From the NCBI RefSeq assembly GCF_019745455.1, contig NZ_JAIETD010000013.1:62001-126000 (forward strand): 64,000 bases of DNA, read 5' to 3'. This document shows, in pieces, positions 55,222 to 63,557 of this stretch. Made by a program: the position numbers and the translations under genes. The notes under the pieces are model-generated. The model did not search any database, had not been told where the DNA came from, and saw only the letters and a program-made list of their open reading frames with translations. The DNA is from Methylobacterium sp. Its GTDB lineage: Bacteria > Pseudomonadota > Alphaproteobacteria > Rhizobiales > Beijerinckiaceae. How positions within the stretch are numbered: the first letter of the stretch is position 1; each line of letters starts with the position of its first letter.

Positions 55222-55578
55222 ATGAAGATCCTCCTGGCGGAAGACGACAACGACATGCGGCGCTTCCTGGCCAAGGCGCTCCAGAACGCCGGCTACGATG
55301 TGCTGTCCTTCGATAACGGTCTTTCGGCCTATAACCGGCTGCGCGAAGAGCCATTCGAACTCCTCCTGACCGACATCGTCATGCCGGAGATGGACGGCAT
55401 CGAGCTCGCACGCCGCGCCACCGAGCTCGACCCCGACATCAAGGTCATGTTCATCACGGGCTTTGCGGCCGTGGCGCTCAACCCCGACTCGAAGGCTCCC
55501 AAGGACGCAAAGGTCCTCTCCAAGCCGTTTCATCTCCGCGACCTCGTCAACGAGGTGGAGAAGCTGCTCGCCGCCTGA
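55222..55578 (+). CDS. cpdR: CpdR-type single-domain response regulator
   Basis: CpdR is a stand-alone receiver protein which, when unphosphorylated, activates ClpXP proteolysis at the cell pole in alphaproteobacteria. The 118-residue protein has the acidic pocket LLAEDDNDMRRFL, phospho-acceptor Asp51 in LLTDIVMPEMDG, a conserved Thr in FITGF, and Lys101 in LSKPFHLRDLVNEV. The close match to CpdR, including the two C-terminal alanines, supports the name. ATG 55222 gives the canonical MKILLAEDD start; ATG 55207 is possible. In the family, phosphorylation comes from the CckA-ChpT relay, which is not encoded here. Confidence 0.93.
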   Translation: MKILLAEDDNDMRRFLAKALQNAGYDVLSFDNGLSAYNRLREEPFELLLTDIVMPEMDGIELARRATELDPDIKVMFITGFAAVALNPDSKAPKDAKVLSKPFHLRDLVNEVEKLLAA

Positions 55579-55693
55579 GTCTCTGACCGGGCTAGCCGAA
55601 AAACAGGTGCTTCCGGGGGCTGCGATAGCCCTGTACAAGGACGGATCGAGGCGGCGCCGTTCCGGTGCCACGCCCTGGAACCCGTTCAGCCTC

Positions 55694-55957
55694 ATGTCGC
55701 AGCCGGTGACCCTCTATACCACCTCCTGGTGCCCATATTGCGCGGCGGCAAAGTCTCTGCTGCGGGAGAAGGGCGTCGCATTCACCGAGATCGACGTCGA
55801 GAAGACCCCAGGGTCGAGGGCGGCGATGGTCCAGCGGGCGGGCGGGCGCACGAGCGTGCCGCAAATCTTCATCGGCGAAACTCACATCGGTGGCTGCGAC
55901 GACCTGCACGCGCTCGATCGGGCCGGCAAGCTCGACCCGCTCCTGCTCGCCGCATGA
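55694..55957 (+). CDS. grxC: Glutaredoxin 3 (dithiol)
   Basis: The 87-residue protein is a glutaredoxin with the active site Cys13-Pro-Tyr-Cys16 in TSWCPYCAAAK, the cis-proline TSVPQIFI, and the glutathione-binding IGGCDDL. It reduces disulfides with glutathione in the cytoplasm. ATG 55694 is the only start close to the fold. Its stop overlaps the ATG of the next gene (ATGA), indicating a shared operon with the nitrilase-type hydrolase. Confidence 0.95.
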   Translation: MSQPVTLYTTSWCPYCAAAKSLLREKGVAFTEIDVEKTPGSRAAMVQRAGGRTSVPQIFIGETHIGGCDDLHALDRAGKLDPLLLAA

Positions 55958-56811
55958 GTGCCACCGAACCGACATCCCGCTTTGTCGCCGCCTGCATCCA
56001 GATGCGATCGGGCCGCGAGATCGCCCCGAACCGCGATGCCGCGGTGGCAGGGCTGCGCGAAGCCGCTGCCGCGGGCGCCCACTACGTTCAAACCCCGGAG
56101 ATGACCTCTCTGGTCGAACGAGAGCGAGCGCGGCTGCTCGAGCGGGTGAGGGTTCAAGGCGAAGACGAGACCCTGGCGGCCTGCCGCCAGGCGGCGCGCG
56201 ATCTCGGCATTACGGTCCAGATCGGCTCGCTTCCGATCCTGAACGGCGACAAGGTCGCCAACCGAGCCTTCCTCATCGACGGCAAGGGCGACATCGTCGC
56301 GTCCTACGACAAGCTCCACCTCTACGATGTCGACCTTCCCAACGGCGAGCGCTGGCGGGAATCGGCGCTGTATACTGGCGGGGCCTGCGCTGTCGTCGCC
56401 GATACGGCCTGGGCGCCGATCGGCCTCGGCATCTGCTACGACCTTCGTTTCTCCGCCCTCTACCGGGCCTTGGCCGAAGCGGGAGCGTCGATTCTGACGG
56501 CGCCCGCCTGCTTCACGCGCCAGACCGGCGAGGCGCATTGGCACGTCCTGCACCGTGCGCGTGCCATCGAGACGGGATCCTTCATGATCTCGGCGGCGCA
56601 GGGCGGCCGCCACGAGGACGGCCGCGAGACCTACGGTCATTCTCTCATCGTCGATCCCTGGGGCCGTATCCTGGCCGAAGCGGATGGGGATGCTCCCGGT
56701 GTCATCCTCGCCGAGATCGACCTCGCCCGCGTCGCCGATGCGCGCGCTCGAATCCCGACGCTGGAGCATTCGCGGCCCTTCACCGTCGAGAGGATCGGGC
56801 GTCCTGCCTGA
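55954..56811 (+). CDS. Carbon-nitrogen hydrolase (nitrilase superfamily, Nit-like amidase)
   Basis: The 285-residue protein has the Glu-Lys-Cys triad of the superfamily: Glu49 (VQTPEMTS), Lys120 (YDKLHLYDVD) and Cys161 (GLGICYDLRF). The sequence is of the Nit1/Nit2 type, whose members hydrolyse deaminated glutathione or omega-amides. Position next to grxC fits a glutathione-repair role, which is inference. It overlaps grxC by four bases and is followed by DUF1178. Confidence 0.93.
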   Translation: MSATEPTSRFVAACIQMRSGREIAPNRDAAVAGLREAAAAGAHYVQTPEMTSLVERERARLLERVRVQGEDETLAACRQAARDLGITVQIGSLPILNGDKVANRAFLIDGKGDIVASYDKLHLYDVDLPNGERWRESALYTGGACAVVADTAWAPIGLGICYDLRFSALYRALAEAGASILTAPACFTRQTGEAHWHVLHRARAIETGSFMISAAQGGRHEDGRETYGHSLIVDPWGRILAEADGDAPGVILAEIDLARVADARARIPTLEHSRPFTVERIGRPA

Positions 56812-56832
56812 CCTCGAGGACGACATTGCATC

Positions 56833-57303
56833 ATGATCCGCTACACTCTCGCCTGCGAGGCCGGGCACGGTTTCGAGAGCTGGTTTCCGTCGAGCGAATC
56901 CTACGACGATCAGGCGGCACGCGGCTTCATCAGCTGCCCGATCTGCGGCTCGGCCAAGGTCGCCAAGACCATGATGGCGCCCGCGATCGGGCGGGCAAGC
57001 CGTGCGGCCGAGCCGTCGGCCGCGGCTAACCTTCCTGTGGCCGTGCCCGCGCCCGAGCCGGCCACCCTGATGGCGGAGCCCGAGCAGCGCCTGCGCGCCA
57101 TGGTCAGGGCGCTTCGCGAGCATGTCGTCAAGACCGCAGACGATGTCGGCCCGCGCTTCCCCGACGAGGCGCGGCGCATCCATTACGGCGAGGTCGAGGA
57201 ACGGGCGATCTACGGCGAGGCGAGTCCGGAGGAGGCCCGCGCCCTCGTCGAGGAAGGGATCGCCGTGGCGCCGCTTCCGATCCTGCCCGAGGATCGGAAC
57301 TGA
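56833..57303 (+). CDS. DUF1178 family protein
   Basis: The 156-residue protein has an N-terminal zinc-ribbon-like start (YTLACEAGHGFESWF, and CPICGSAKVAKTMMAP) and a conserved C-terminal helix pair (LREHVVKTADDVGPRFPDEARRIHYGE). DUF1178 has no known function but often follows grxC and the nitrilase gene in alphaproteobacteria. It ends exactly where the convergent dsbB ends (TGA followed directly by TCA). Confidence 0.9.
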   Translation: MIRYTLACEAGHGFESWFPSSESYDDQAARGFISCPICGSAKVAKTMMAPAIGRASRAAEPSAAANLPVAVPAPEPATLMAEPEQRLRAMVRALREHVVKTADDVGPRFPDEARRIHYGEVEERAIYGEASPEEARALVEEGIAVAPLPILPEDRN

Positions 57304-57792
57304 TCAGCGGCGCGCCGCGGCCGTCCCTGCCACCGAAGCGAGGATTGCGGCGATGACTGCGTTCCAGCCCGCGAGGGACACGCCGAGGAAACGCCAGGCG
57401 GCGGTCGAACAATCCGCGACCCTGGTCTTGGCAAGCGCGTCGAGGAAGTCGCCGATCGCCGCCGGGGCCTGTCCCGTGCCGCCGCCGCAATCGGTCGGGC
57501 CGGACCAGAGGGCCCATTCCGCGCCTGCGTGATAGATGCTGAGGCCCGCGCCGTAGAGCAACCCCAGGGCGGCGACGCCGAGGAGCAGCCGAGTCAGCCG
57601 TTCGGGCGCGAACAGGCTCAGGAGCCCGAGCGGGATCGCCGCGTAATAGGGCAGCCGCTCGGTGAGGCAGAGCTTGCACGGCGCATAGCCGAGGACGAGC
57701 TCGAAATAGAAGGCTCCCGCCAGGGTGAGGACGGAGCCCACCACGACGGCGAGGGCGGCGCGGCGCAGCCGCAGCAGGGCGCGTTCATTCAT
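57304..57792 (-). CDS. dsbB: Disulfide bond formation protein B
   Basis: DsbB reoxidises the periplasmic oxidase DsbA and passes electrons to quinone. The 162-residue protein has four membrane helices, a first periplasmic cysteine pair (CKLC in YAPCKLCLTERLPYY), and a second pair in TDCGGG and ADCSTA. ATG 57792 (MNERALLRL) is preferred; the frame is open to 57819. It lies downstream of the YqaA/DedA gene on the same strand (33-base gap) and its stop codon directly abuts that of DUF1178 with no spacer. Confidence 0.92.
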   Translation of the reverse strand: MNERALLRLRRAALAVVVGSVLTLAGAFYFELVLGYAPCKLCLTERLPYYAAIPLGLLSLFAPERLTRLLLGVAALGLLYGAGLSIYHAGAEWALWSGPTDCGGGTGQAPAAIGDFLDALAKTRVADCSTAAWRFLGVSLAGWNAVIAAILASVAGTAAARR

Positions 57793-57825
57793 CCTGTAAG
57801 ACCTCGCATCGTCTAGCACCTTGCA

Positions 57826-58407
57826 TCACAGGAGCACCTTGAACAGCATGAAGCCGAGGATGATGACGGCGACTGCGATCGCCGCGACGAGGTTGAGATG
57901 CCGGTCCATCACGCCGCGGATCTGGACCCCATAACGGCCGAGGAGGCCGGCAAGGAGGAAGAAGCGCGCGCCGCGGGTAATCAGCGACAGCACGATAAAC
58001 CAGAAGAGGTCGTAATGGGCAAAGCCCGACGTGATGGTCACGAGCTTATAGGGGATCGGAGTGAGGCCCTTGAGCAGGATCACCCAGTGACCGTACTCGG
58101 CATAGGAGGCCTGGAACGTGGCCGCTTTGTCCGAGAGTCCGTAGACCTTGAACAGCCAGACCCCAATCGAGTCGAACAGCAGCGCACCGATCGCGTAGCC
58201 GACGAGGCCGCCCGTCACCGAGCCTATGGTGGTGATGAGCGCGTAGAACCAGACCCGATCGGGGCGGCTCACCGCCATTGGCACCAGCATCACGTCCGGC
58301 GGCACGGGAAAGAACGAACTCTCCGCGAAGGCGACGGCACCGAGCGCCCAGGGCGCGGATCGCTTGCCCGCCAGCGCGAGGATCCATTCATAGAGACGAC
58401 GGATCAT
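57826..58407 (-). CDS. YqaA/DedA family inner-membrane protein
   Basis: The 193-residue protein has several membrane helices and the family features AFAESSFFPVPPDVMLVPMA and GSVTGGLVGYAIGALL, with KGLTPIPYKLVTITSGFAHY. DedA-type (SNARE-associated/VTT) proteins move or flip lipids in the membrane. ATG 58407 starts the conserved MIRRLYEWIL. It is probably co-transcribed with dsbB. Confidence 0.92.
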   Translation of the reverse strand: MIRRLYEWILALAGKRSAPWALGAVAFAESSFFPVPPDVMLVPMAVSRPDRVWFYALITTIGSVTGGLVGYAIGALLFDSIGVWLFKVYGLSDKAATFQASYAEYGHWVILLKGLTPIPYKLVTITSGFAHYDLFWFIVLSLITRGARFFLLAGLLGRYGVQIRGVMDRHLNLVAAIAVAVIILGFMLFKVLL

Positions 58408-58470
58408 GGGGGGGCGTGTCCGGGATTGGCGATGGGCGCCCTTTGAGCATGGCCAACCGGACAGGGCGAG

Positions 58471-58495
58471 ACCCCCGGCGCAGCGCGCCGGAGGT
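58471..58495 (-). terminator. Probable hairpin terminator after the yiaA-like gene
   Basis: ACCCCCGGCGC (58471-58481) and GCGCCGGAGGT (58485-58495) pair over 11 bases with one G-U, loop AGC. On the minus strand it lies 39 bases after the stop of the YiaA-like gene. There is no clear T-run. Confidence 0.45.
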
Positions 58496-58533
58496 TTCTA
58501 CAAGAGCTGCTCTGGAAGCAGGGTTCCTGTCGC

Positions 58534-58806
58534 TCAGTCCTTCCCGACCGACATCAGCAGACGCTCGGTCTTGGCATCCTCGATGCGGTTGACCATGCGC
58601 CGGCCCTCGTGGACGTCGCGGATGGTCTTGGTGGCGGTGATGCAGGACTGGACCAGCATGACGACACCCATGGTGAGGTAACCCTTCACCCAGATGTCCA
58701 TCGGCATGAACAGGATGCCGAGGGCGACCATGGCGGCCGAGCCGATGAAGGAGGCGTAGGTGAAGGCGACCCAGGCGCCGGAATGCTGCGTGGTCTCGTT
58801 GGTCAT
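58534..58806 (-). CDS. YiaA/YiaB two-helix membrane protein
   Basis: The 90-residue protein has two membrane helices (WVAFTYASFIGSAAMVALGILF and KGYLTMGVVMLVQSCITATKT) and a charged C-terminus ending in ERLLMSVGKD, matching the YiaA/YiaB helix-pair family. The function is unknown. ATG 58806 has AGGAGA upstream. It follows pspA by 47 bases on the same strand, so the two probably form an operon of envelope-stress type. Confidence 0.88.
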   Translation of the reverse strand: MTNETTQHSGAWVAFTYASFIGSAAMVALGILFMPMDIWVKGYLTMGVVMLVQSCITATKTIRDVHEGRRMVNRIEDAKTERLLMSVGKD

Positions 58807-58853
58807 GACATCTCTCCTGAAATTGGGGATGAAGGGGCGATTGTGGTTGACGG

Positions 58854-59534
58854 TCAGGCGGTGGCAGTCGCGACTTTGCTTTTGAGCCGCGCGAGGATGT
58901 CGGCGGCGTTGGGCCGGCTTTTGGCGCCGAAGCCCTCGCGTTCGAGCCTGTCCTTGATGTCCTGGCCCGGTTCGATCTCGGTGCGAGCTTCTTCGAGGTC
59001 GGCGGCCTCGGACTGATTGCGGCGCAGCCGCTCCAGGGTCGCCTCGGCCTCGCGGAGCGTGGCGCGGTCGCTCGTCGGCGCCGCCGCCCCGAGCCGCCGG
59101 ACCGCCTCGGCCGCGGCGGCGATTCGGCGCCCGCGCTCGAGCTCGGCCTGCCGCCGCGTCGCATCCGCCACTACGTGGCGCAGGCGTCCGATCTCCGTCC
59201 CGAAGCGAAGGCGTGCGGCCCGGATCGATTCGGCTTCGCTTTCCAACTCCGCAATGGCGTCGGCGGCCTCGGTCGCGAGATCCTCGCGGCCGCCGCTCAA
59301 AGCGGCCACGGCGCGATCCTCGAGGTCGGATCCTCGGGCGGTGACCTCGGCGAGGCGCCGCGCCTCGGCACGGTCGCCGGCGATGGCGGTGGCGAGCGCG
59401 AGCTTGCTGCGCTCCAGTGAGGCCCGCGTCTCGCGGATCTGCTGGTCGAGCACGAGCAGGGCGTGGCGGTCGAACAACTCCTCCTCGGCCTGGGCGGCTG
59501 CGCCGCGAGCCAGGATCTTGAACAGCTTGAACAT
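58854..59534 (-). CDS. PspA/IM30 family coiled-coil protein
   Basis: The 226-residue protein is almost wholly helical with long coiled-coil stretches (from VLDQQIRETRASLERSKLALA through to VRRLGAAAPT). It starts with an amphipathic helix (MFKLFKILARGAAAQ) typical of membrane-binding PspA/Vipp1 proteins, which support damaged inner membranes. ATG 59534 has a GGAGG site six bases upstream; the frame is open to 59567. No pspF, pspB or pspC is seen; a YiaA-like gene follows instead. A 9-bp inverted repeat lies 51-92 bases upstream. Confidence 0.85.
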   Translation of the reverse strand: MFKLFKILARGAAAQAEEELFDRHALLVLDQQIRETRASLERSKLALATAIAGDRAEARRLAEVTARGSDLEDRAVAALSGGREDLATEAADAIAELESEAESIRAARLRFGTEIGRLRHVVADATRRQAELERGRRIAAAAEAVRRLGAAAPTSDRATLREAEATLERLRRNQSEAADLEEARTEIEPGQDIKDRLEREGFGAKSRPNAADILARLKSKVATATA

Positions 59535-59584
59535 CGTGGACCTCCGAACCCCAGAAGCGGTGTTCACGAGTCCGGTTTGCCGCT

Positions 59585-59626
59585 ATTTGAACGCTGTGTA
59601 AGTGCGTTTCTGCACGCCGTTCAAAT
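59585..59626. promoter_or_regulatory. Perfect 9-bp inverted repeat upstream of pspA
   Basis: ATTTGAACG (59585-59593) and CGTTCAAAT (59618-59626) are exact inverted copies with 24 bases between. A smaller GTGC/GCAC pair (59602-59605 and 59612-59615) is nested inside. The halves are centred 33 bases apart, about three helical turns. It could be an operator for pspA-yiaA or form a cruciform. No known regulator motif was recognised. Confidence 0.45.
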
Positions 59627-59706
59627 TATCGGACGATGAGTTTGCGGCGGGGCAAATCCGTTGCCCTCTGGTCCGGGAAGAAAAGGTGTGCCATGAGGCT
59701 GACGTC

Positions 59707-59791
59707 GCGGGCGTGGTGGAACTGGTAGACGCGCCGGACTCAAAATCCGGTTCCGCAAGGAGTGTCGGTTCGATTCCGACCGCCCGCACCA
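59707..59791 (+). tRNA. tRNA-Leu (anticodon CAA)
   Basis: The 85-base gene has a GCGGGCG/CGCCCGC acceptor stem, a class II variable arm, a CTCAAAA anticodon loop (CAA, reads UUG), a GGTTCGATT-type T loop and an encoded 3' CCA (59789-59791). The anticodon stem CCGGA/TCCGG is perfect. It is single, with no neighbouring tRNA. No attachment-site duplication was seen nearby. Confidence 0.97.
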
Positions 59792-59890
59792 TCTTCCCAG
59801 CCGCGACGAGCTTCTCCTCGATCCTTAGAGCCGATCCCGGCGATCCGCCCTGACGGTCGCTCAGGTGGGGCATGTCCGGCGGGAAGCGGT

Positions 59891-61262
59891 TCAGATCGCT
59901 GGGTCGAGTGCAGGGACCGGGACAGCCGCCTTGCCCAGAAACCGCGACGCGATCACGGCGATCGCCATCAAGCTGGCGAAGACCGCGAAGATGACGGGAT
60001 TGTAGACGACGAGGGCGACGAAGCAGACCCCGGCCATTGCCAGGGCGAAGGCGGGCGCGACCGGATAGAAGGGCGCCAGATATGGCCTTGCCAGATTCGG
60101 CTCCGTTCGGCGCAGCTTGAACAGGCTGGCCATGCTCATGGCGTACATCACCAGCGCGCCGAACACCGCCATGGTGACGATGCTGGCGGTCAGGGACTGA
60201 CCGGCGATCTGGATGAGGTTGTCGCTGAAGATCGCCGCAATGCCCACGGCGCCGCCGAGAAGCGTGGCGATATGCGGCGTGCGGAAACGCGGGTGGACCG
60301 TGGCGAGGACCTTGGGCAGGTAGCCCGCGCGGGCGAGGGCGAAGATCTGGCGCGAATAGCCCATGATGATGCCGTGGAAGGAGGCGACGAGGCCGAACAG
60401 GCCGAGCCAGACCAGCATGTGCAGCCAGCCGCTCGATTCGCCGACTACGGTCTTCATCGCCCGGGGGCAGGGGATCGTTGAGGTTGCTCAGCGTTTTCCA
60501 GTCGCCGACGCCGCCCGCGAAGATCATCACGCCGAAGGCAAGGACCGTCAGCGTGAGGACACCGGTGATGTAGGCGATGGGAATCGTGCGCTTGGGGTCC
60601 TTCGCCTCCTCGGCCGCCATGGCGACGCCCTCGATGGCGAGGAAGAACCAGATCGCGAAGGGAATCGCCGCGAACATCCCGCCGATGGCGGGGAGGCCGA
60701 AGCTGGATTCTCCGGCCCAGCCATTGGCGGCGAAGTTCGACCAGCTGAAGGCCGGCGCCACGACGCCCATGAAGACGAGGAGTTCGCCCACGGCCAGGAT
60801 GGTGACGAGCAATTCGAACGTCGCCGCGATCTGCACGCCGACGATGTTGAGCAGCATGAACACGAGATAGGCGCCGAGCGCGGCGTGCTTCGGGTCGAGG
60901 CTCGGGAACTGGACGTTGAGGTAGGCCCCGATGGCAAGGGCGATGGCCGGAGGGGCGAAGACGAACTCGATCAGCGTCGCGAAGCCGGCGATGCACCCGC
61001 CCGTCGGCCCGAAGGCACGGTAGCTGTATGCGAAGGGGCCGCCAGCCTGAGGGATGGCCGTGGTGAGTTCGGTGAAGCTGAAGATGAAGGCGACGTACAT
61101 CGCCGCGATCAGCGTCGTGGTGACGAGGAAGCCGAGGGTGCCGGCACTCGCCCATCCATAGCTCCAGCCGAAATACTCGCCGGAAATGACGAGGCCGACC
61201 GCGATGCCCCAGAGGTGAAACGCATTGAGGCGCTTATCGAGTCCCGGTCCCGTGCCTGCCAT
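59891..61262 (-). pseudogene. Ethanolamine-type amino acid permease (APC family), frameshifted
   Basis: The gene encodes an APC-superfamily transporter like the ethanolamine permease: GLVISGEYFGWSYGWASAGTLG near the N-terminus, FSFTELTTAIPQAGGPFAYSYR, then PIAYITGVLTL. The frame breaks after LSNLNDPLP: the continuation (MKTVVGESSGWLHMLVWLGLFGL and GIIMGYSRQIFALARAGYLPK) is in the next frame. The break is in a run of five G (plus strand 60463-60467); removing one base restores an unbroken protein of about 456 residues. Both halves keep normal codon use, so the change is recent or a sequencing error in the homopolymer. ATG 61262 has AGGAG upstream. Confidence 0.85.
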
Positions 61263-61333
61263 CTCACCGCTCCTGGTCGCCGAACCACGTTCGATCAAGG
61301 GCGGAGCAAGATCGTTGCCGTGTCAACGAAGGT

Positions 61334-62494
61334 TCAGGCTGCACTCGCGCGGGGCCGCAGGCGACCGGTTTCCTTGGGGCGGATCTCCATGGCGTTCCCG
61401 CGCCAGACGATGGCGCTCTGCATCCAGGCGCTGGCCCAGATCGCCGGGAACAGAGCGTCCCTCACCAGGAAGGCGAGGAAGAGGCGCGGCCCGCGGTGCC
61501 AGCCGATACGGGCGGCCAGCATGTACTCGCCGGCGTACCAGAGGGTCGTCAGTACCGCGAGGCCGCCGGCCAGGATCGCGCTCGGCGCCGCCGCGAGGGC
61601 GATCGCGAAGGGCAGGAGCGGCCCGGTCCCGATCTCGGGGGCGAAGAACAGCGGAAAGGTCACGCGGCGCAGCCGGGCCCAGCGCTGCTGACGCGACCAG
61701 ATCTCCTTGAGGCTGCGCCGCCCGAGCGGCTGCTCGAAGGGGGAGGCGACGAGGTGGACGCGGCGTCCCGCCGCCCGCACCAGCTTCGTCGCGGCCGCAT
61801 CCTCGGCGATCTCGGCGGCAAGGGCACGGATCCCGCCTCGCTCGTCGAGGAACGGCTTGTGCCAGAGCATGCTCTTGCCTTGAGCAAAGCCGAGTCCCAC
61901 GCTCTCGCCGGCATATTGCCAGCGTGCCTGAAGGGTATTGAGGAAGGCGCATTCGAGTTCGGCGAAGAACCCGTCCGGGCGGGCGCCCACGGGGGTCGAG
62001 CAGACGAGGCCGGTATCTGCCCGCCACGAAGCCTGGAGGCGCTGCAGATAGTCCGGCGGCATCAGGACGTTGGAATCGGCGAGGACGACCCAATCGTGGC
62101 GGGCCGCCTCCCAGCCGCGCACGCAGTTGTTGAGCTTCGGGTTGTCGCTCACGCGCTCGTCCCCGAGGATCAGCCGCGACGGCACCCGAGGATGCGCGGC
62201 CATGAGGCGATGCAGAAGCGGAACGACGGGGTCGTCGGCATCCGCCACGCAGAAGATCAGCTCGTATTCGGGATAATCGAGAAGGAAGCCGCGGGTCAGC
62301 ATCTCCTCGCTGAAGGCCTCTATGCCGCAACACGGCCGCACCAGGGAAACCGGTGCTCCTGTCGGGAAGCTCGATGAGCCGCGGTCGCGCCCCAGGCGGC
62401 GGCCCGCGAGGACGAGGCTCGTCAGGTTGACGAGAGTCAGGAGGGCGCAGAGCGATAGGGCCAGCACCAGGCCGGTCCCGACGTTGCCCGTCAT
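61334..62494 (-). CDS. GT21-like ceramide glucosyltransferase family protein
   Basis: The 386-residue protein has an N-terminal membrane helix (GLVLALSLCALLTLVNLTSLVLA), then a GT-A domain with the ceramide-glucosyltransferase motifs: D1 in FCVADADDP, D2 in VLADSNVLMPPDYL, D3 in EIAEDAAATKLV and the RQQRWARLRR (Q/R-x-x-R-W) motif, and C-terminal membrane helices. The acceptor may be a ceramide, diacylglycerol or hopanoid; the hopanoid-associated HpnI enzymes look similar. ATG 62494 has GGAGG eight bases upstream. Confidence 0.85.
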   Translation of the reverse strand: MTGNVGTGLVLALSLCALLTLVNLTSLVLAGRRLGRDRGSSSFPTGAPVSLVRPCCGIEAFSEEMLTRGFLLDYPEYELIFCVADADDPVVPLLHRLMAAHPRVPSRLILGDERVSDNPKLNNCVRGWEAARHDWVVLADSNVLMPPDYLQRLQASWRADTGLVCSTPVGARPDGFFAELECAFLNTLQARWQYAGESVGLGFAQGKSMLWHKPFLDERGGIRALAAEIAEDAAATKLVRAAGRRVHLVASPFEQPLGRRSLKEIWSRQQRWARLRRVTFPLFFAPEIGTGPLLPFAIALAAAPSAILAGGLAVLTTLWYAGEYMLAARIGWHRGPRLFLAFLVRDALFPAIWASAWMQSAIVWRGNAMEIRPKETGRLRPRASAA

Positions 62495-62610
62495 TGCCGT
62501 TTCCTCCGCGGGTCGAGCCTTGCTGGGGCGCCACACCACATCGATCGGCCCTAACAGCCGTCCTGTTTCAGCCGTATGACAGTCACCGGACTGCGAAGCG
62601 GGAGGATTGC

Positions 62611-63552
62611 ATGACGGATCCGCGGCGTGTCGCGGTGCTCGGGGCGGGCCTGGCAGGCGCCACGGCCGCCCGGCGGCTGGCGCAGGCGGGCCTGGAGGTC
62701 GTCGTCCTCGACAAGGGCCGTGGCGTCGGCGGCCGCATGGCGATCCGCCGGGTCGGGGAGGGAGTGTCCTTCGATCACGGCGCGCAGTTCATACACCCTC
62801 GCGGACAGGCATTCCTCGATCAGATCGCCGACTGGCGGAGTCGCGGGATTGTCGCGCCCTGGGGCGGCCACGGGCGCTTCGTCGGCACGCCGTCGATGAC
62901 GGCGCCTGTTCGCGATTTGCTCGCCGGGCTCGATGTCCGCACCGGGACGACGGTGACGTCCCTGACCCGTGAGGCGCAGGGCTGGCGCATCGTCACTGGG
63001 GAGGGCCGGGTGCCGGAACTCTTCTCGGCCGTGGTGATCGGTTTCCCGTCCATCCAGGCCAAACACCTCGTCGAGGCATCCGGCCTGGAACTCACCGGCG
63101 TCGATACGGCGGCCTACGCGCCGTGCTGGTCGCTGCTGCTCGCCACCGATGGACCGGCGCCCTTCGCGCAGACCGATCGCCGGGGAATCGGCGGCGCCAT
63201 CGCCACCATCGTGCGCGACGATACTCGTCCCGGGCGCCCTCCCGGCACGCGGCTGACGGTCCATGCGGGGCCGGACTGGTCGCGACGTCACCTTGAGGAA
63301 ACCAAGGAGGTCGTAGCCGAACGTCTCCTCGGAGAAGCCGAGGCCTGTCTCGGCAGGCCGATCGTGCCGACCTACGCCGCCGCCCATCGCTGGCGCTACG
63401 CCCTCGTCGAGACCGCCCTTGGCCGCGACTGCCTCTACGATCCGGGGCTCAGGATCGGCGCCTGCGGCGACTGGTGCCTCGGGCCGCGCATCGAGGCCGC
63501 TTTCGACAGCGGCTCCGCCCTGGCGGCCCGCGTGCTCGCCGATCTCGGCTGA
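62611..63552 (+). CDS. Renalase-like NAD(P)/FAD-dependent oxidoreductase
   Basis: The 313-residue protein has an N-terminal dinucleotide-binding motif (VAVLGAGLAGATAARRLAQAG), the following VVVLDKGRGVGGRMAIRR, and a HGAQFIHPRG motif as in renalase-type flavoproteins. The C-terminal GACGDWCLGPRIEAAFDSG is the usual FAD-closing motif. Bacterial renalases oxidise dihydropyridine isomers of NAD(P)H; the substrate here is unproven. ATG 62611 has GGAGG upstream; the longer frame to 62494 is not supported. It is divergent from the glucosyltransferase, and the histone-deacetylase-like gene starts five bases after it. Confidence 0.88.
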   Translation: MTDPRRVAVLGAGLAGATAARRLAQAGLEVVVLDKGRGVGGRMAIRRVGEGVSFDHGAQFIHPRGQAFLDQIADWRSRGIVAPWGGHGRFVGTPSMTAPVRDLLAGLDVRTGTTVTSLTREAQGWRIVTGEGRVPELFSAVVIGFPSIQAKHLVEASGLELTGVDTAAYAPCWSLLLATDGPAPFAQTDRRGIGGAIATIVRDDTRPGRPPGTRLTVHAGPDWSRRHLEETKEVVAERLLGEAEACLGRPIVPTYAAAHRWRYALVETALGRDCLYDPGLRIGACGDWCLGPRIEAAFDSGSALAARVLADLG

Positions 63553-63557
63553 TCTCG

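Noticed and set aside
59707-59791. tRNA-Leu as an integration site for a mobile element
   Set aside because: No integrase and no nearby direct repeat of the tRNA 3' end was noticed; the flanking genes look chromosomal.
59583-59890. Extension of the permease frame through the tRNA gene
   Set aside because: It results only from the frameshift: after the G5 run the frame reads nonsense until a chance stop, antisense to tRNA-Leu. The true end is at 59891.
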